DNA from: Dyella monticola
GTDB taxonomy: Bacteria > Pseudomonadota > Gammaproteobacteria > Xanthomonadales > Rhodanobacteraceae
Direction of reading: 5' to 3'
Assembly (NCBI RefSeq): GCF_003363155.1
Contig: NZ_QRBE01000002.1
Span: 391,795 to 455,794 of the forward strand
Length of the DNA: 64,000 nt
The notes under the pieces were generated by a model that saw only the letters and a list, made by a program, of their open reading frames with translations, did not search any database and was not told the DNA's origin. Shown here piece by piece: positions 25,854-38,374 of this stretch. Numbering within the stretch: the first letter of the stretch is position 1; each line of letters begins with the position of its first letter. The position numbers and the translations under genes were made by a program.

Positions 25854-26630
25854 ATGCCGAATCCGACACCCAAATACCGCGCGCCCGCGCTGGACAAGGG
25901 CCTGGATATTCTTGAGCTGCTGGCCGGCTCGCGCCGACCGCTGAGCATTGCGGAGATTTCCGAAGGGGTCGGCCGTTCCCGCGGCGAAATCTTCCGCATG
26001 CTGCAGGTGCTGGAAGAGCGCGACTATATCGCGCGCGGCGAAGGGGACGTCGGGTATTCGGTGACGCCCCGCTTGTTCCGGCTCGGCATGGAACAGCCAC
26101 CGGTGAAAAGCACCATCGAGACCGCGATGCCGATCATGCATCGGCTGGCCGATGCCTGCGGCCAGGCCTGTCACCTGGTGGTGCCGTCCGGCGAGCAGAT
26201 CGTGGTGGTGGCACGGGTGGATCCTCCCGGTGAAGTGGCGCTGGTGGTTCGCGTGGGTCATCGCCGGCCCATGTCGCAATCCACCTCCGGCCATGTGCTG
26301 CTCGCGTTCCAGGAGGAACAAGTGCGCGAGCGCTGGATGGATCTCATCGTTCGCTACGAACCGGCGCTCGACCGCAAGAAACTGATGAAGCTGCTGGCGC
26401 CGCTGCGCACGCGCGGTTACGCGTGCGAACGCAGCCACGTGGTGGATGCGGTGACCGATCTTTCCGCGCCGGTGCTGCTGCACGGCAATGCCATGTGCGC
26501 ACTCACCATCCCCTACCTCGAGCAGGAGACGGCCACGCAGACGATGGACGACGTGATCGCCGCCCTGCTCCAGGCCACCGCCGACATTTCCGAAGCGCTG
26601 CAATTTGGCAGCTCCAACCGCAATGCCTGA
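25854..26630 (+). CDS. IclR-family regulator of fucose genes
   Basis: 258 aa from the ATG at 25854, chosen for its GAGGGAAG site; an upstream in-frame ATG at 25773 adds an unlikely leader. N-terminal winged helix (ALDKGLDILELLAG, LSIAEISEGVGRSRGEIFRM) and C-terminal IclR effector domain (PIMHRLADACGQACHLVV, MSQSTSGHVLLAF). It is divergent from fucP and upstream of a fucosidase, so it probably responds to fucose or a fucose catabolite. Confidence 0.88.
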   Translation: MPNPTPKYRAPALDKGLDILELLAGSRRPLSIAEISEGVGRSRGEIFRMLQVLEERDYIARGEGDVGYSVTPRLFRLGMEQPPVKSTIETAMPIMHRLADACGQACHLVVPSGEQIVVVARVDPPGEVALVVRVGHRRPMSQSTSGHVLLAFQEEQVRERWMDLIVRYEPALDRKKLMKLLAPLRTRGYACERSHVVDAVTDLSAPVLLHGNAMCALTIPYLEQETATQTMDDVIAALLQATADISEALQFGSSNRNA

Positions 26631-26641
26631 AACGCATACCG

Positions 26642-26650
26642 CCCCCCCCC
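26642..26650 (+). repeat. Nine-C homopolymer in promoter region of second fucosidase
   Basis: A run of nine C residues, about 41 bp upstream of the ATG at 26691 and 11 bp after the IclR stop. Such tracts can slip during replication and alter promoter spacing; this one may be chance in a GC-rich genome. Confidence 0.6.
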
Positions 26651-26690
26651 GCGGGATATGCATTCCCCCTTCCCCACCGAGTAGTGAACG

Positions 26691-28049
26691 ATGCTGATTC
26701 GCCGATGCGCCATGATGGCTGCCGCCATCGCTGCCACCTTCCTTGCAGGTTCCGTCGCCGCACAGAACTTCGCCGATATCAAACCGTCGCCGCAGCAGAC
26801 ACACTGGCAGGATCTTCAATTCGGCGTGATCGTGCACTTCGGCACCAATACCTTCCTCGACCGCGAATGGGGTGACGGCACGGCCGATCCGAAGGTGTTC
26901 AATCCCGATCATGTGGATCCGGATCAATGGGCGCGCGCGGCAAAATCCGCTGGTGCAACCTACATGCTGCTGGTGGCCAAGCATCACGACGGTTTCGCGT
27001 TGTGGCCTACCGACCAAAGCAACTATTCGGTGAAAAGCAGCCCCTGGATGGGCGGCAAGGGCGACCTGGTGCGCATGACCGAAGAAGCCGCACACAAAGA
27101 AGGCATGGAATTTGGCGTCTATCTCTCGCCGTGGGATCGTCACGAGCCGCGCTACAAAGACCCGGCTGCCTACGACAAATATTACATGGCGCAGATGGAC
27201 GAACTCGTTATCAACTACGGTCCGCTGGTGGAATGGTGGCTGGACGGCGCCGGTAGCGCAGGCCATGTCTACGATTTCAAGAAATACATGGAAGAGTTGC
27301 GCACCTATCAGCCCAACACCATGGTGTTCGCGGATGTCGCATTGTTTGGTTACGGCGACATCCGTTGGGTAGGCCAAGAAGACGGACATATCCACGGCGA
27401 AAACTGGAACGTGATCGACCGGCACGGCGATTTGCGCTGGCGTCCGGTGGAAGTGGATACGCCGCTGCACAAACTGCAATGGTTCTGGCACCCCAACAGC
27501 GACTCGACACTCAAGAGCGTCGATGAACTGATGGATATCTGGGAAAACAGTGTCGGTCTCGGTGGCCAGTTGATGCTGGGCCTGGCACCGAATCGCCATG
27601 GCCTGCTGCCCGCTGCCGACGTGCAACGGCTCAAGGAATTCGGCCAGGCACTGCAGGCGCGTTATGGCGCGGACAAGAATCTGGTGCGCGAACATGCGCA
27701 CTCCGACGATGCAAACGTTGAAGCAGCGCTGGATGGCAATCCGGATACGTTCTGGTCGGCACCGGAAGGCTCCACTCATGCCACGCTCGAAGTGGATTTC
27801 CCAACGCCCATCACGTTCGATCATGCGCTTTCGATGGAATGGCTCAACGATGGTCAATGCGTCCAGAAATATGCCATCGAAGCGTGGGTCAATCAGGCCT
27901 GGCAGCCCGTAGCCAAGGCGCAAGCCATCGGCCATATGAAGATCGACCACTTCGCGCCCACCACCACCTCGAAGGTGCGGCTGAACATACTTTCCAGCGT
28001 CTGCACGGCACGCATTCGCGAATTTCAGTTGTTTCAGGTCGGGAAATAA
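26691..28049 (+). CDS. GH29 alpha-L-fucosidase, secreted, with F5/8-type C-terminal domain
   Basis: 452 aa. Signal peptide (RRCAMMAAAIAATFLAGSVAAQ). The GH29 barrel has FGVIVHFGTNTF, AKHHDGFALWPTDQSNYSV, GVYLSPWDRHEP and EWWLDGAGS with nucleophile Asp. A C-terminal region from about 345 (HSDDANVEAALDGNPDTFW) looks like a discoidin/F5-8 type C sugar-binding fold. The architecture fits the GH29 subgroup active on alpha-1,3/4-fucosylated chains (Lewis type), distinct from the other fucosidase here. No strong ribosome site is seen at the start. It follows the IclR gene by 60 bp on the same strand. Confidence 0.88.
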   Translation: MLIRRCAMMAAAIAATFLAGSVAAQNFADIKPSPQQTHWQDLQFGVIVHFGTNTFLDREWGDGTADPKVFNPDHVDPDQWARAAKSAGATYMLLVAKHHDGFALWPTDQSNYSVKSSPWMGGKGDLVRMTEEAAHKEGMEFGVYLSPWDRHEPRYKDPAAYDKYYMAQMDELVINYGPLVEWWLDGAGSAGHVYDFKKYMEELRTYQPNTMVFADVALFGYGDIRWVGQEDGHIHGENWNVIDRHGDLRWRPVEVDTPLHKLQWFWHPNSDSTLKSVDELMDIWENSVGLGGQLMLGLAPNRHGLLPAADVQRLKEFGQALQARYGADKNLVREHAHSDDANVEAALDGNPDTFWSAPEGSTHATLEVDFPTPITFDHALSMEWLNDGQCVQKYAIEAWVNQAWQPVAKAQAIGHMKIDHFAPTTTSKVRLNILSSVCTARIREFQLFQVGK

Positions 28050-28504
28050 TCGGGTTCCAAACGAACCCCGAGGCGTGAAGTGGGAACACTTGTCGGAGGG
28101 TCATGTTTATCTGGCCATCCCCCAGGCTTCGCTGGAGGATGGCCTCGAACCACCGGCCATGCCGGCCCATACGCCCAAGCAAGCAAAAGGGCCTTGCTGT
28201 GGGCGATCAGGTCGTCGTCCAGCACCTGACTACGTATGAAAACGTCCCCAAACCTGCGTATCAGGTGGACGTTTACGCGATCGAGCGCTGGAGTAAAGGC
28301 CAATCCGTTCACCAGGATTTTCTTGCTGTGCATCGCTTGACCTGCGATGCACCCGTCACCAAATCCAATCGGGATGTATGGCCTAATCCTACTCATCCAG
28401 GTTGCAGCAACCTGCCGCCGCCCACCTCGGCCGGCAGCGTCAACGTGTAGTTGCAATCCGGGCGTACGCCCGACGAGCCCGCCCGCTTCGGGAGGCTGTC
28501 CGGG
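28050..28504. other. Intergenic stretch with several hairpins, no gene supported
   Basis: 455 bp. GGGTTC/GAACCC (about 28053-28069) lies directly after the fucosidase stop and may terminate it. GGCCATCC/GGATGGCC with an inner CAG/CTG (28113-28144) forms a long hairpin. CAGGTTGC-A-GCAACCTG (28398-28414) is a perfect dyad. Open frames exist on both strands but show no ribosome site or family resemblance. Confidence 0.5.
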
Positions 28505-29338
28505 ATGATCACCAAGACCAGACAAAACGGCCCGCAGACCCTGGGATCGGCGCTGGAGAAGCTGGTTTTGCGGGAATGCCGTTCGCTGCATCGGGCGCTG
28601 GCCATACGCAAGGAGCTTCACAAGGGCATTCACGAATCACGCAAAGCGTGCCGTCGCCTGCGAAGCGCCCTTGCCTTTTTACCGCCCAGCGCCACTGTGG
28701 ATGCGCTCGATGAGACGCTGCGGCAGCTTATACACAGCTTTTCTCCACAGCGCGATGCTTATATCGCTACACGCACGGCTCGATTATTAGGCTCTGTGCA
28801 TGAAGCACCGATCGCGCCTGGAGTTGTCGACGCATTGCGCATTCGCTGTAAGCAACGACTCAATCAGGCGGTTGGAAAGGATCCTCATTGGCGTCGGCGA
28901 CGCGCTCAGGCACGGCGCATGACCACCTCCCTGGCGGCATTGCCGTGGCGGGATATTCGTTCGCAGACCGCAAAGAAAACCCTGAAACGAACCAAGAAAA
29001 AGATGAAGAAAGCGCATGCCAAAGCGCAGCGACAACGCACGCCTGCCACCTCGCACCGGTGGCGGCGTCGGGCACGCAAGCTTCGTTATCAACTGGATTG
29101 GCTTCGCAAGGCGCGTCATCTGGCAGGCATGAAAAAAAATCGCACAAAACGCTATGACCATCAAGCCAAGCACCTTTCGACGCTCACCGACCAACTCGGA
29201 TGGCGGCAGGATTTTCAAGTATTTCTACACGCCATCGAGGGGCTTCCCGATTCCGATGACGTACTGGCGGCACGCAGCACGCTGAAAGCAAAATCCGCAA
29301 GCTTGTCGGCATCCGAACCGCACGCATCGCAGAACTGA
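28505..29338 (+). CDS. CHAD-domain protein
   Basis: 277 aa from the ATG at 28505 (GGGAGG upstream); an in-frame ATG at 28451 is an alternative. Conserved His and basic residues of the CHAD fold are seen as HKGIHESRKACRRLRSAL and RWRRRARKLRYQLDWL. The middle is extremely Lys/Arg-rich (KKTLKRTKKKMKKAHAKAQRQR). CHAD proteins bind inorganic polyphosphate and often associate with polyphosphate granules. No CYTH domain is fused. Its 3' end abuts the convergent universal stress gene. Confidence 0.85.
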   Translation: MITKTRQNGPQTLGSALEKLVLRECRSLHRALAIRKELHKGIHESRKACRRLRSALAFLPPSATVDALDETLRQLIHSFSPQRDAYIATRTARLLGSVHEAPIAPGVVDALRIRCKQRLNQAVGKDPHWRRRRAQARRMTTSLAALPWRDIRSQTAKKTLKRTKKKMKKAHAKAQRQRTPATSHRWRRRARKLRYQLDWLRKARHLAGMKKNRTKRYDHQAKHLSTLTDQLGWRQDFQVFLHAIEGLPDSDDVLAARSTLKAKSASLSASEPHASQN

Positions 29339-29776
29339 TCAGTGGCACACCAGAACAGGAATGGAACAGCAACCGAGAACCTTGTTTGTCTCGCTGCCCA
29401 GCAACATGCGATCGAGCGTGGCATAACCGTGCACGCTCATGACGATGAGATCGCAATGCTGCTGCTTGGCTGCACCTACAATGGCTACGTAAGGCCGATG
29501 ATCGAACACGTATCCACCGTGACAATCGACGCCGGCATGTCTGGCCAAATCCTCAATTTCTGCCAACCGGTGCTGCGCGCGCGCGATCGCGCGTTCGGTA
29601 TGAGAATCTTGCGCGTGTCGAATGGCGTCGGCGAAATACGCGACGGCAGCAAGCGGCGTCAGCACATGGAACGCGTAAATACGAGCCCCCAGCCGCTGTG
29701 CCAGATCGATGCCGATCTGCGCGGCATGCATGGTGTCGTCGGAACCATCCGTCGGAATCAAAATATGCGAGAACAT
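29339..29776 (-). CDS. Universal stress protein (UspA family)
   Basis: 145 aa single Usp domain. ILIPTDGSDDTMHA at the N-terminus and a C-terminal MSVHGYATLDRMLLGSETNKVL, which resembles the nucleotide-binding G2xG9xG(S/T) pattern, suggest an ATP-binding Usp. The stop lies immediately against the CHAD stop (convergent). A stress-response role is from family only. Confidence 0.88.
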   Translation of the reverse strand: MFSHILIPTDGSDDTMHAAQIGIDLAQRLGARIYAFHVLTPLAAVAYFADAIRHAQDSHTERAIARAQHRLAEIEDLARHAGVDCHGGYVFDHRPYVAIVGAAKQQHCDLIVMSVHGYATLDRMLLGSETNKVLGCCSIPVLVCH

Positions 29777-29970
29777 GATGCCTCCTTTGGGTGGTCACCC
29801 GAATGCATCGCATTCATTCATGTATCCGCCATGGTTGCGACGACGAATCGCCTTCCTGCTCGGATCGGTGAGGATTTTACACCTGGGCAGGAAGCGCTAT
29901 CGTCTTGCACGCAGGCGTTTTCACCCGCGTTAAGCCTGCTCCATCACGACTCCGTCGACAAATTATTGAG

Positions 29971-31317
<1,347 letters not shown>

Positions 31318-31376
31318 TTATATGGCTTTCTTGAGAAGAAGTAATATCGGAAGCCAGGCGCAACCCATTGATTTAA

Positions 31377-32957
31377 TTATTCCCACTCAATGGTGGCGGG
31401 CGGCTTACCGCTTATATCGTAAACGACACGAGAAATACCGCGTATTTCATTGATAATTCGATTGGAGACACTGCCGAGAAACGCATACGGCAGCTCCGCC
31501 CAATGAGCAGTCATGAAGTCGATGGTTTCCACCGCCCGTAGTGCAACCACCCACTCGTAAGCACGGGCGTCACCCACCACGCCCACTGATTTCACCGGCA
31601 GGAAGACGGCGAAGGCCTGACTGACTTGGTCGTACAGATCAGCCTTGCGCAGTTCTTCGATAAAGATAGCATCCGCACGCGCCAGCAACTCTGCGTACTC
31701 GGCCTTGACCTCGCCCAGGATGCGCACACCCAGGCCCGGGCCGGGAAACGGATGGCGATAGACCATTTCGCGCGGCAAACCAAGCTCGACGCCGATACGC
31801 CGCACTTCATCCTTGAACAGCTCACGCAACGGCTCGACCAGCTTGAGCTTCATGTGCTCCGGCAGGCCACCCACGTTGTGGTGACTCTTGATCACGTGTG
31901 CCTTGCCGGTCTTGCTGCCGGCCGACTCGATCACATCAGGGTAAATGGTGCCTTGCGCCAGCCACTTCACATGACCGTTGCCGGCAGCGGTGACCTTGGC
32001 CGATTCTTCGTCGAAGATTTCCACGAACAGGCGGCCGATGATCTTGCGCTTGGCTTCAGGATCGGCCACGCCTTCCAGCGCCTTGAAGTAACGCTCCGCG
32101 GCATTGACGCGGATCACCTTCACGCCCATGTGTTCGGCCATGGCGGCCATCACCTGGTCGCCCTCCCGCCAGCGCAGGAGACCGGTGTCGACAAACACAC
32201 AGGTGAGCTGATCGCCGATCGCACGATGGAGAAGCGCGGCGACCACGGACGAATCCACGCCACCGGAGAGCCCCAGCAGCACGTGGTCTTTACCCACCTG
32301 TTCGCGCACGCGCGCAATCTGGTCGTCGATGATGTGCGCGGCCGTCCAGAGCGTCTGGCAGCCGCAGATGTCAGCGACGAAACGCTTGAGCAACGCAGTG
32401 CCCTGTTTGGTGTGTGTTACTTCCGGATGGAACTGCACACCATACCAACCCTTGGCTTCGTTCGACATGGCCGCAACGGGAATGCGATCCGTGACAGCCG
32501 TGACGGTGAAACCAGGAGGCGCCTTGGCGACGTGATCGCCGTGGCTCATCCACACATCCATCGCTTGGCACGAATCGTGATCGCTTAGACCACCAAGCAA
32601 TGTGTCCGATGCGACGATGTCCACGCGCGCATGACCGAATTCGCGCGCGTCCGCCGCTTCCGTGGCGCCACCGAGTTGTGCGGCCAGTGTCTGCATGCCG
32701 TAGCAGATACCGAGAATCGGCAGACCCGAATCGAATACCTGCTGCGGTGCTTTGGGCGCACCGTGCACGGTGGTCGATTCCGGACCGCCGGAAAGAATGA
32801 TGCCTTTGGCACCAAACGCCGCGATCTCGGCCGGGTTGTGATCCCATGCCCAGATTTCGCAATACACGCCAATCTCGCGGATGCGTCGCGCGATGAGCTG
32901 CGTGTACTGCGCACCGAAATCGAGGATGAGGATCTTGTCGCTATGGATGTTGGTCAT
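31377..32957 (-). CDS. guaA: GMP synthase (glutamine-hydrolysing)
   Basis: 526 aa. Class I glutamine amidotransferase domain with GICYGMQ (nucleophile Cys) and [12 protein letters not shown] pyrophosphatase motif [10 protein letters not shown], and the C-terminal dimerisation domain ([17 protein letters not shown]). It converts XMP to GMP. guaB lies upstream in the same direction with a REP element between. Confidence 0.97.
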   Translation of the reverse strand: MTNIHSDKILILDFGAQYTQLIARRIREIGVYCEIWAWDHNPAEIAAFGAKGIILSGGPESTTVHGAPKAPQQVFDSGLPILGICYGMQTLAAQLGGATEAADAREFGHARVDIVASDTLLGGLSDHDSCQAMDVWMSHGDHVAKAPPGFTVTAVTDRIPVAAMSNEAKGWYGVQFHPEVTHTKQGTALLKRFVADICGCQTLWTAAHIIDDQIARVREQVGKDHVLLGLSGGVDSSVVAALLHRAIGDQLTCVFVDTGLLRWREGDQVMAAMAEHMGVKVIRVNAAERYFKALEGVADPEAKRKIIGRLFVEIFDEESAKVTAAGNGHVKWLAQGTIYPDVIESAGSKTGKAHVIKSHHNVGGLPEHMKLKLVEPLRELFKDEVRRIGVELGLPREMVYRHPFPGPGLGVRILGEVKAEYAELLARADAIFIEELRKADLYDQVSQAFAVFLPVKSVGVVGDARAYEWVVALRAVETIDFMTAHWAELPYAFLGSVSNRIINEIRGISRVVYDISGKPPATIEWE

Positions 32958-33001
32958 GGCGGCGCAGTCAGGAAACTAAGGAGTAGCTGGAAGTAACTCA
33001 G

Positions 33002-33114
33002 CGTCATCCCGGCAAAGGCCGGGATCCAGCAAAAGTACGTTGTGCAAAACACTCAAAACCGAACGTATGCGCTTCGTACGCGCGCGGTTGGATGCCGGCA
33101 TGCGCCGGAATCAC
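33002..33114. repeat. REP/REPIN-type element, copy 2 (between guaB and guaA)
   Basis: Left arm CGTCATCCCGGCAAAGGCCG continuing GGATCCAG, and a diverged right arm GGATGCCGGCATGCGCCGGA. The spacer TACGTTGTGCAAAACACTCA resembles that of the copy at 14421 (TACGTCGTGCGAAGCACTCA). This shows the two are one family rather than independent hairpins. Confidence 0.75.
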
Positions 33115-33123
33115 AAGCCGCCA

Positions 33124-34608
<1,485 letters not shown>

Positions 34609-34744
34609 TTATACGCGGGAGCTGGGCGCGGCGCGAGTTTTGCTTTAGACGGCCGTCGAACGTCCGCCAAAACCTCACGATGGCCTCGGCGGAGGCCGCG
34701 GGTTGGCGACTTAGTAAGGGCCGAGGCTTTCGCCGGAATGCTGA

Positions 34745-35599
34745 TCAAGGATCGCGCGCTTCAGCCGCTTCCAGCGTGTTTTCCATCAGCGTAGCCACGG
34801 TCATCGGCCCCACGCCGCCGGGCACCGGCGTGATCCAACTGGCACGTTGCGCGGCGGGTTCGAATTCCACATCGCCGACAAGGCGCCCGTCGTCCAGACG
34901 GTTGATGCCTACGTCCACCACAACCGCGCCCGGCTTCACCCATTCCCCTCTCACGAGCCCGGGCTTGCCGACTGCAACGATCAGGATGTCGGCCTGTCGC
35001 ACATAGTTTTCCAGGTCCCGGGTAAAACGATGGCAGCAGGTAGTGGTGCAGCCGGCGATCAACAGCTCCAGTGCCAGCGGGCGCCCAACGTGATTGGAAA
35101 CGCCCACGACCACGGCATGCTGGCCGCGTACAGGCCGGTCGGTGTGACCAAGCAGCGTCATCACACCGCGTGGCGTGCAGGGGCGCAGGCCGAAACGGCG
35201 CAGCGCCAGACGCCCTACGTTGATAGCCTGGAACCCATCGACATCCTTACTGGGATCGATGCGGTCGACCAGAGCATCTTCGTCGATGTGCTCGGGCAGC
35301 GGCGATTGGACCAGGATGCCGTGTACGACCGGGTCGGCGTTGAGTCTGTCGATCAGCGCGAACAGCTCATCTTGCGTGGCGCTGGCCGGCAGGTCGAAAT
35401 CGAAGGAGCGGAACCCCACCTGATGACACGCCTTGCGCTTGTTGCGCACGTACACTGACGAGGCGGCATCGCTTCCTACCAGAACCACGGCCAAACCAGG
35501 CTCGCCCTTGCCCTGCGCCTTGCGTTCGCTGACGCGCTTGGCGATGCGGTCGAGCACTTCCTGTGCAATGCGTTTGCCGTCGAGTATGCGTGCGCTCAT
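34745..35599 (-). CDS. folD: Methylenetetrahydrofolate dehydrogenase/cyclohydrolase
   Basis: 284 aa from the ATG at 35599 (MSARILDG, the usual FolD N-terminus); an ATG eight codons upstream is possible. Catalytic YVRNKRKAC (Lys), [22 protein letters not shown] and [16 protein letters not shown]. It interconverts methylene-THF and formyl-THF for purine and formyl-Met synthesis. A monocistronic arrangement is likely. Confidence 0.95.
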   Translation of the reverse strand: MSARILDGKRIAQEVLDRIAKRVSERKAQGKGEPGLAVVLVGSDAASSVYVRNKRKACHQVGFRSFDFDLPASATQDELFALIDRLNADPVVHGILVQSPLPEHIDEDALVDRIDPSKDVDGFQAINVGRLALRRFGLRPCTPRGVMTLLGHTDRPVRGQHAVVVGVSNHVGRPLALELLIAGCTTTCCHRFTRDLENYVRQADILIVAVGKPGLVRGEWVKPGAVVVDVGINRLDDGRLVGDVEFEPAAQRASWITPVPGGVGPMTVATLMENTLEAAEARDP

Positions 35600-35688
35600 A
35601 TTGGGCCCTGGCTTGCGAGGCACGTATTATCGCCCAATGGCGATATAACACACGACGGTCGCTTCCTATTTCCCGTCGTCGACACGCC

Positions 35689-36858
35689 TCACGACCCCAA
35701 AGCGCAGAAACGCTCGATATCCTCATACCCCTGAAATGTCGCCCCAGGCCCGCATCCCGGACAAGCCGGATCGCGTGGCAAGCGCGTTTCGCGAAAGCGC
35801 ATACCTAGCGCATCAAAGGACAGCAGGCGGCCGACCAAAGGCTCGCCGATGGCAAGGATCAGCTTCAACGCTTCCGTCGCTTGCAACAAGCCGACGATGC
35901 CCGGCAGGACGCCCAATACACCCGCTTCGCTGCAATTGGGCGCATCGGCGACATCGGGCGGTTCGGGGAAGAGGCAGCGATAACAGGGGGATTCGCTGCG
36001 TCGCGGATCAAATACACCTACCTGGCCGGTAAAGCGTTCGACGGCGCCGTAGACCATCGGCATGTTCAAGCGGCGCGTGGCGGCGGCAAGCAGATAACGC
36101 GCAGGGAAATTGTCAGCGCCATCGACGACCAGATCATGTCCGTGGAGTAGACGCTCGACGTTGTCGGCACGCAGGCGTTCATTATGGACCGCAACGTTTA
36201 CGCGCGGATTGAGTGCACCGAGCGTCATACGCGCCGATTCGGTTTTTGCCATGCCAACGCGCGCATCGGCATGGATGACTTGGCGGTGCAAGTTGGAGCG
36301 CTCCACGCGATCATCGTCGATCAGCGTGAGCCGCCCCACACCCGCTGCGGCGAGATAGAGCGCAGCTGGAGCGCCAAGTCCGCCTGCACCCAACAGCACG
36401 ACACTGGCCTGAGCAAGTTTGAGTTGCCCCGCCTCGCCCACCTGCGGCAGTCGCAACTGGCGTGCGTAACGTTCGGCGGAATCCGTGTCGAGTTGGGCAG
36501 TACTGATCGGAAGCGCTTCGGCTTTCCAGCGTTCGAAACCGCCGGCAATGGATGCCACGTGGCGATAGCCCATTCGCTGAAGTGCCTCGGCGGCGAGCAG
36601 CGAACGCACGCCACTCCCGCATAGCGTAAGCAGCTCACGCTCGCGGTCGGGTTCCTGGGCCTCGATCCGTAACTCCAGAAAACCGCGCGACAGGCCTAAT
36701 GCGCCCGTCGGCATACCCGAAGCGCGCTCGATATCCTCGCGCACATCGATCAGCAATGCGCCGCGGGCCTGCCTGCGCAGCGCCTCAGCGGGGGCTATCT
36801 CCGGTATCTGCTGGCGCAACGCGGACAGCCAGGAATCACGGTCGAGAGGGGTGTTCAT
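35689..36858 (-). CDS. Rhodanese-MoeB/ThiF fusion, E1-like adenylyltransferase
   Basis: 389 aa from the ATG at 36858; an ATG at 36921 is in frame. A rhodanese domain is N-terminal (about 15-110; ALLIDVRED, active-site loop LTLCGSGVRS). The ThiF/MoeB domain follows (ARQLRLPQVGEAGQ, LLGAGGLGAPAALYLAAAG, DGADNFPARY) with zinc cysteines CYRC and CPGC. Such fusions activate a ubiquitin-like sulfur carrier (MoaD/ThiS) by adenylation. The rhodanese order is the reverse of eukaryotic MOCS3, but known in Xanthomonadales. No thi or moa gene is adjacent. Confidence 0.85.
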   Translation of the reverse strand: MNTPLDRDSWLSALRQQIPEIAPAEALRRQARGALLIDVREDIERASGMPTGALGLSRGFLELRIEAQEPDRERELLTLCGSGVRSLLAAEALQRMGYRHVASIAGGFERWKAEALPISTAQLDTDSAERYARQLRLPQVGEAGQLKLAQASVVLLGAGGLGAPAALYLAAAGVGRLTLIDDDRVERSNLHRQVIHADARVGMAKTESARMTLGALNPRVNVAVHNERLRADNVERLLHGHDLVVDGADNFPARYLLAAATRRLNMPMVYGAVERFTGQVGVFDPRRSESPCYRCLFPEPPDVADAPNCSEAGVLGVLPGIVGLLQATEALKLILAIGEPLVGRLLSFDALGMRFRETRLPRDPACPGCGPGATFQGYEDIERFCALGS

Positions 36859-36955
36859 CCCGCATAGTCTAGCGCGCTGGGGGTGATTGTCCCCTTCGTC
36901 CTTGGACGGCGTCAGCGTCATCCCATCCCTTTCTGGAAGAGGAGGAAGCGCGAGC

Positions 36956-38356
36956 TCAGCGCTTGCGGCGCTTTATCTCGCGGATCATGCGCTGGCGCTT
37001 GCGCTGCTGGGCTTCGGTAAGCACGTTCTTCTTGCCAGCAAACGGGTTCTCGCCATCGCGAAAGTCGATACGGATGGGTGTGCCTTCGAGCTTGTAACGT
37101 TGGCGGAAGAAGTTTTCCAAATAGCGGCGGTAGGCGGGCGCGATATGCTTGGTGCGGCTGCCGTGAATGATGACGGTAGGCGGATTGCTGCCACCCGGAT
37201 GTGCGAAGCGAAGCTTCGGCGCGTGTCCCCGCACCAACGGTGGCTGGTAGCTTTCGTAAGCGCGTTCCAGCGTGCGCGTGAGATCTGACGAGGTCAGCTC
37301 ACGCGTGGCCGACGTATGCGCACGCACGACCGCGCGCATCAGCTCACGCAAACCCGAGCCATGCAATGCCGAGATGAACACGCGCTTGGCCCAGTCGGCA
37401 AACGCGAGCCGGCGCTCCAGCGCGCGTTGACACTGCTCGCGCGCATAGGTATCCATGTCGTCCCATTTGTTGACGGCAATGACTAGCGCCCTGCCCTCGT
37501 CGAGCACGTGGCCAATCAATGTGAGATCCTGGTCGGCGAGGTTTTCGCGCGCGTCGATCATGACCACCACGACTTGCGCTGCAGCCATTGACTGCAGCGT
37601 CTTGATGACGCTGAACTTCTCCACCGCTTCTTCGACGCGCGCCTTCCGGCGCACGCCAGCGGTATCGATAAGTGTGTAGCGTTTGCCGTCGCGCTCCACC
37701 GGCACGCGAATAGGATCACGCGTGGTGCCTGCGACGTCCGATACGATGAGCCGGTTTTCGCCGAGCAGGCGATTGATCAGCGTGGATTTGCCGGCGTTCG
37801 GACGGCCGACGATCGCAACCCGGATGCTGTCTTCGTCCCCGGGGGCGAGTTCCTCATGCGCATCTTCCGGCAGCAACGGCAGCACCGCGGCAACCAACTC
37901 CTCGGTACCGCGATTATGTGCCGCCGATAGTGGCAAGGTTTGGGCGATGCCGAATACGGCGAACTCCGCCAGCGCGTGCTCTTCATCCAGGCCATCGGTC
38001 TTGTTGACGGCGGCGATGATGGGTTTGCCGCTGCGGCGCAATTCATCGAGGATGCTGCGGTCTTGCGGCAACAAGCCATCGCGTGCGTCGACCACGAACA
38101 CCAACACCTGCGCTTCGTCGATGGCCACGCGCACCTGTTGCGCGGTGAGTGCGTCAAGACCTTCTTCGACACCGGACAAACCACCGGTGTCGACCACGAC
38201 AAATGGCCGTACACCGGTGCGGGAAATGCCATAGTGCCGATCGCGCGTCACGCCCGGCATGTCGGCTACCAGGGCGTCACGGCTGCGCGTCAACGCGTTG
38301 AACAGGGTCGATTTACCGACGTTTGGACGACCGACCAAGGCGATGACGGGCAGCAC
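36956..38356 (-). CDS. der: Ribosome biogenesis GTPase Der (EngA)
   Basis: 466 aa with tandem GTPase domains (GRPNVGKSTL near residue 8; GRPNAGKSTL near 185), each with DTGG/DTAG and NKTD/NKWD, then a KH-like domain and a basic tail ending REIKRRKR. It is required for 50S assembly. It follows bamB by 18 bp in a likely yfgM-bamB-der operon. Confidence 0.97.
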   Translation of the reverse strand: MLPVIALVGRPNVGKSTLFNALTRSRDALVADMPGVTRDRHYGISRTGVRPFVVVDTGGLSGVEEGLDALTAQQVRVAIDEAQVLVFVVDARDGLLPQDRSILDELRRSGKPIIAAVNKTDGLDEEHALAEFAVFGIAQTLPLSAAHNRGTEELVAAVLPLLPEDAHEELAPGDEDSIRVAIVGRPNAGKSTLINRLLGENRLIVSDVAGTTRDPIRVPVERDGKRYTLIDTAGVRRKARVEEAVEKFSVIKTLQSMAAAQVVVVMIDARENLADQDLTLIGHVLDEGRALVIAVNKWDDMDTYAREQCQRALERRLAFADWAKRVFISALHGSGLRELMRAVVRAHTSATRELTSSDLTRTLERAYESYQPPLVRGHAPKLRFAHPGGSNPPTVIIHGSRTKHIAPAYRRYLENFFRQRYKLEGTPIRIDFRDGENPFAGKKNVLTEAQQRKRQRMIREIKRRKR

Positions 38357-38374
38357 GGAACATGATTCCAGAAA

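Noticed and set aside
25770-27950. Long minus-strand frame (726 codons) antisense to the IclR and GH29 genes
   Set aside because: No domain, no start signal; covered by two well-supported plus-strand genes.
28034-28633. Minus-strand frame of 199 codons after the second fucosidase
   Set aside because: Overlaps the CHAD gene start, lacks a ribosome site and resembles no family; composition follows the hairpins.
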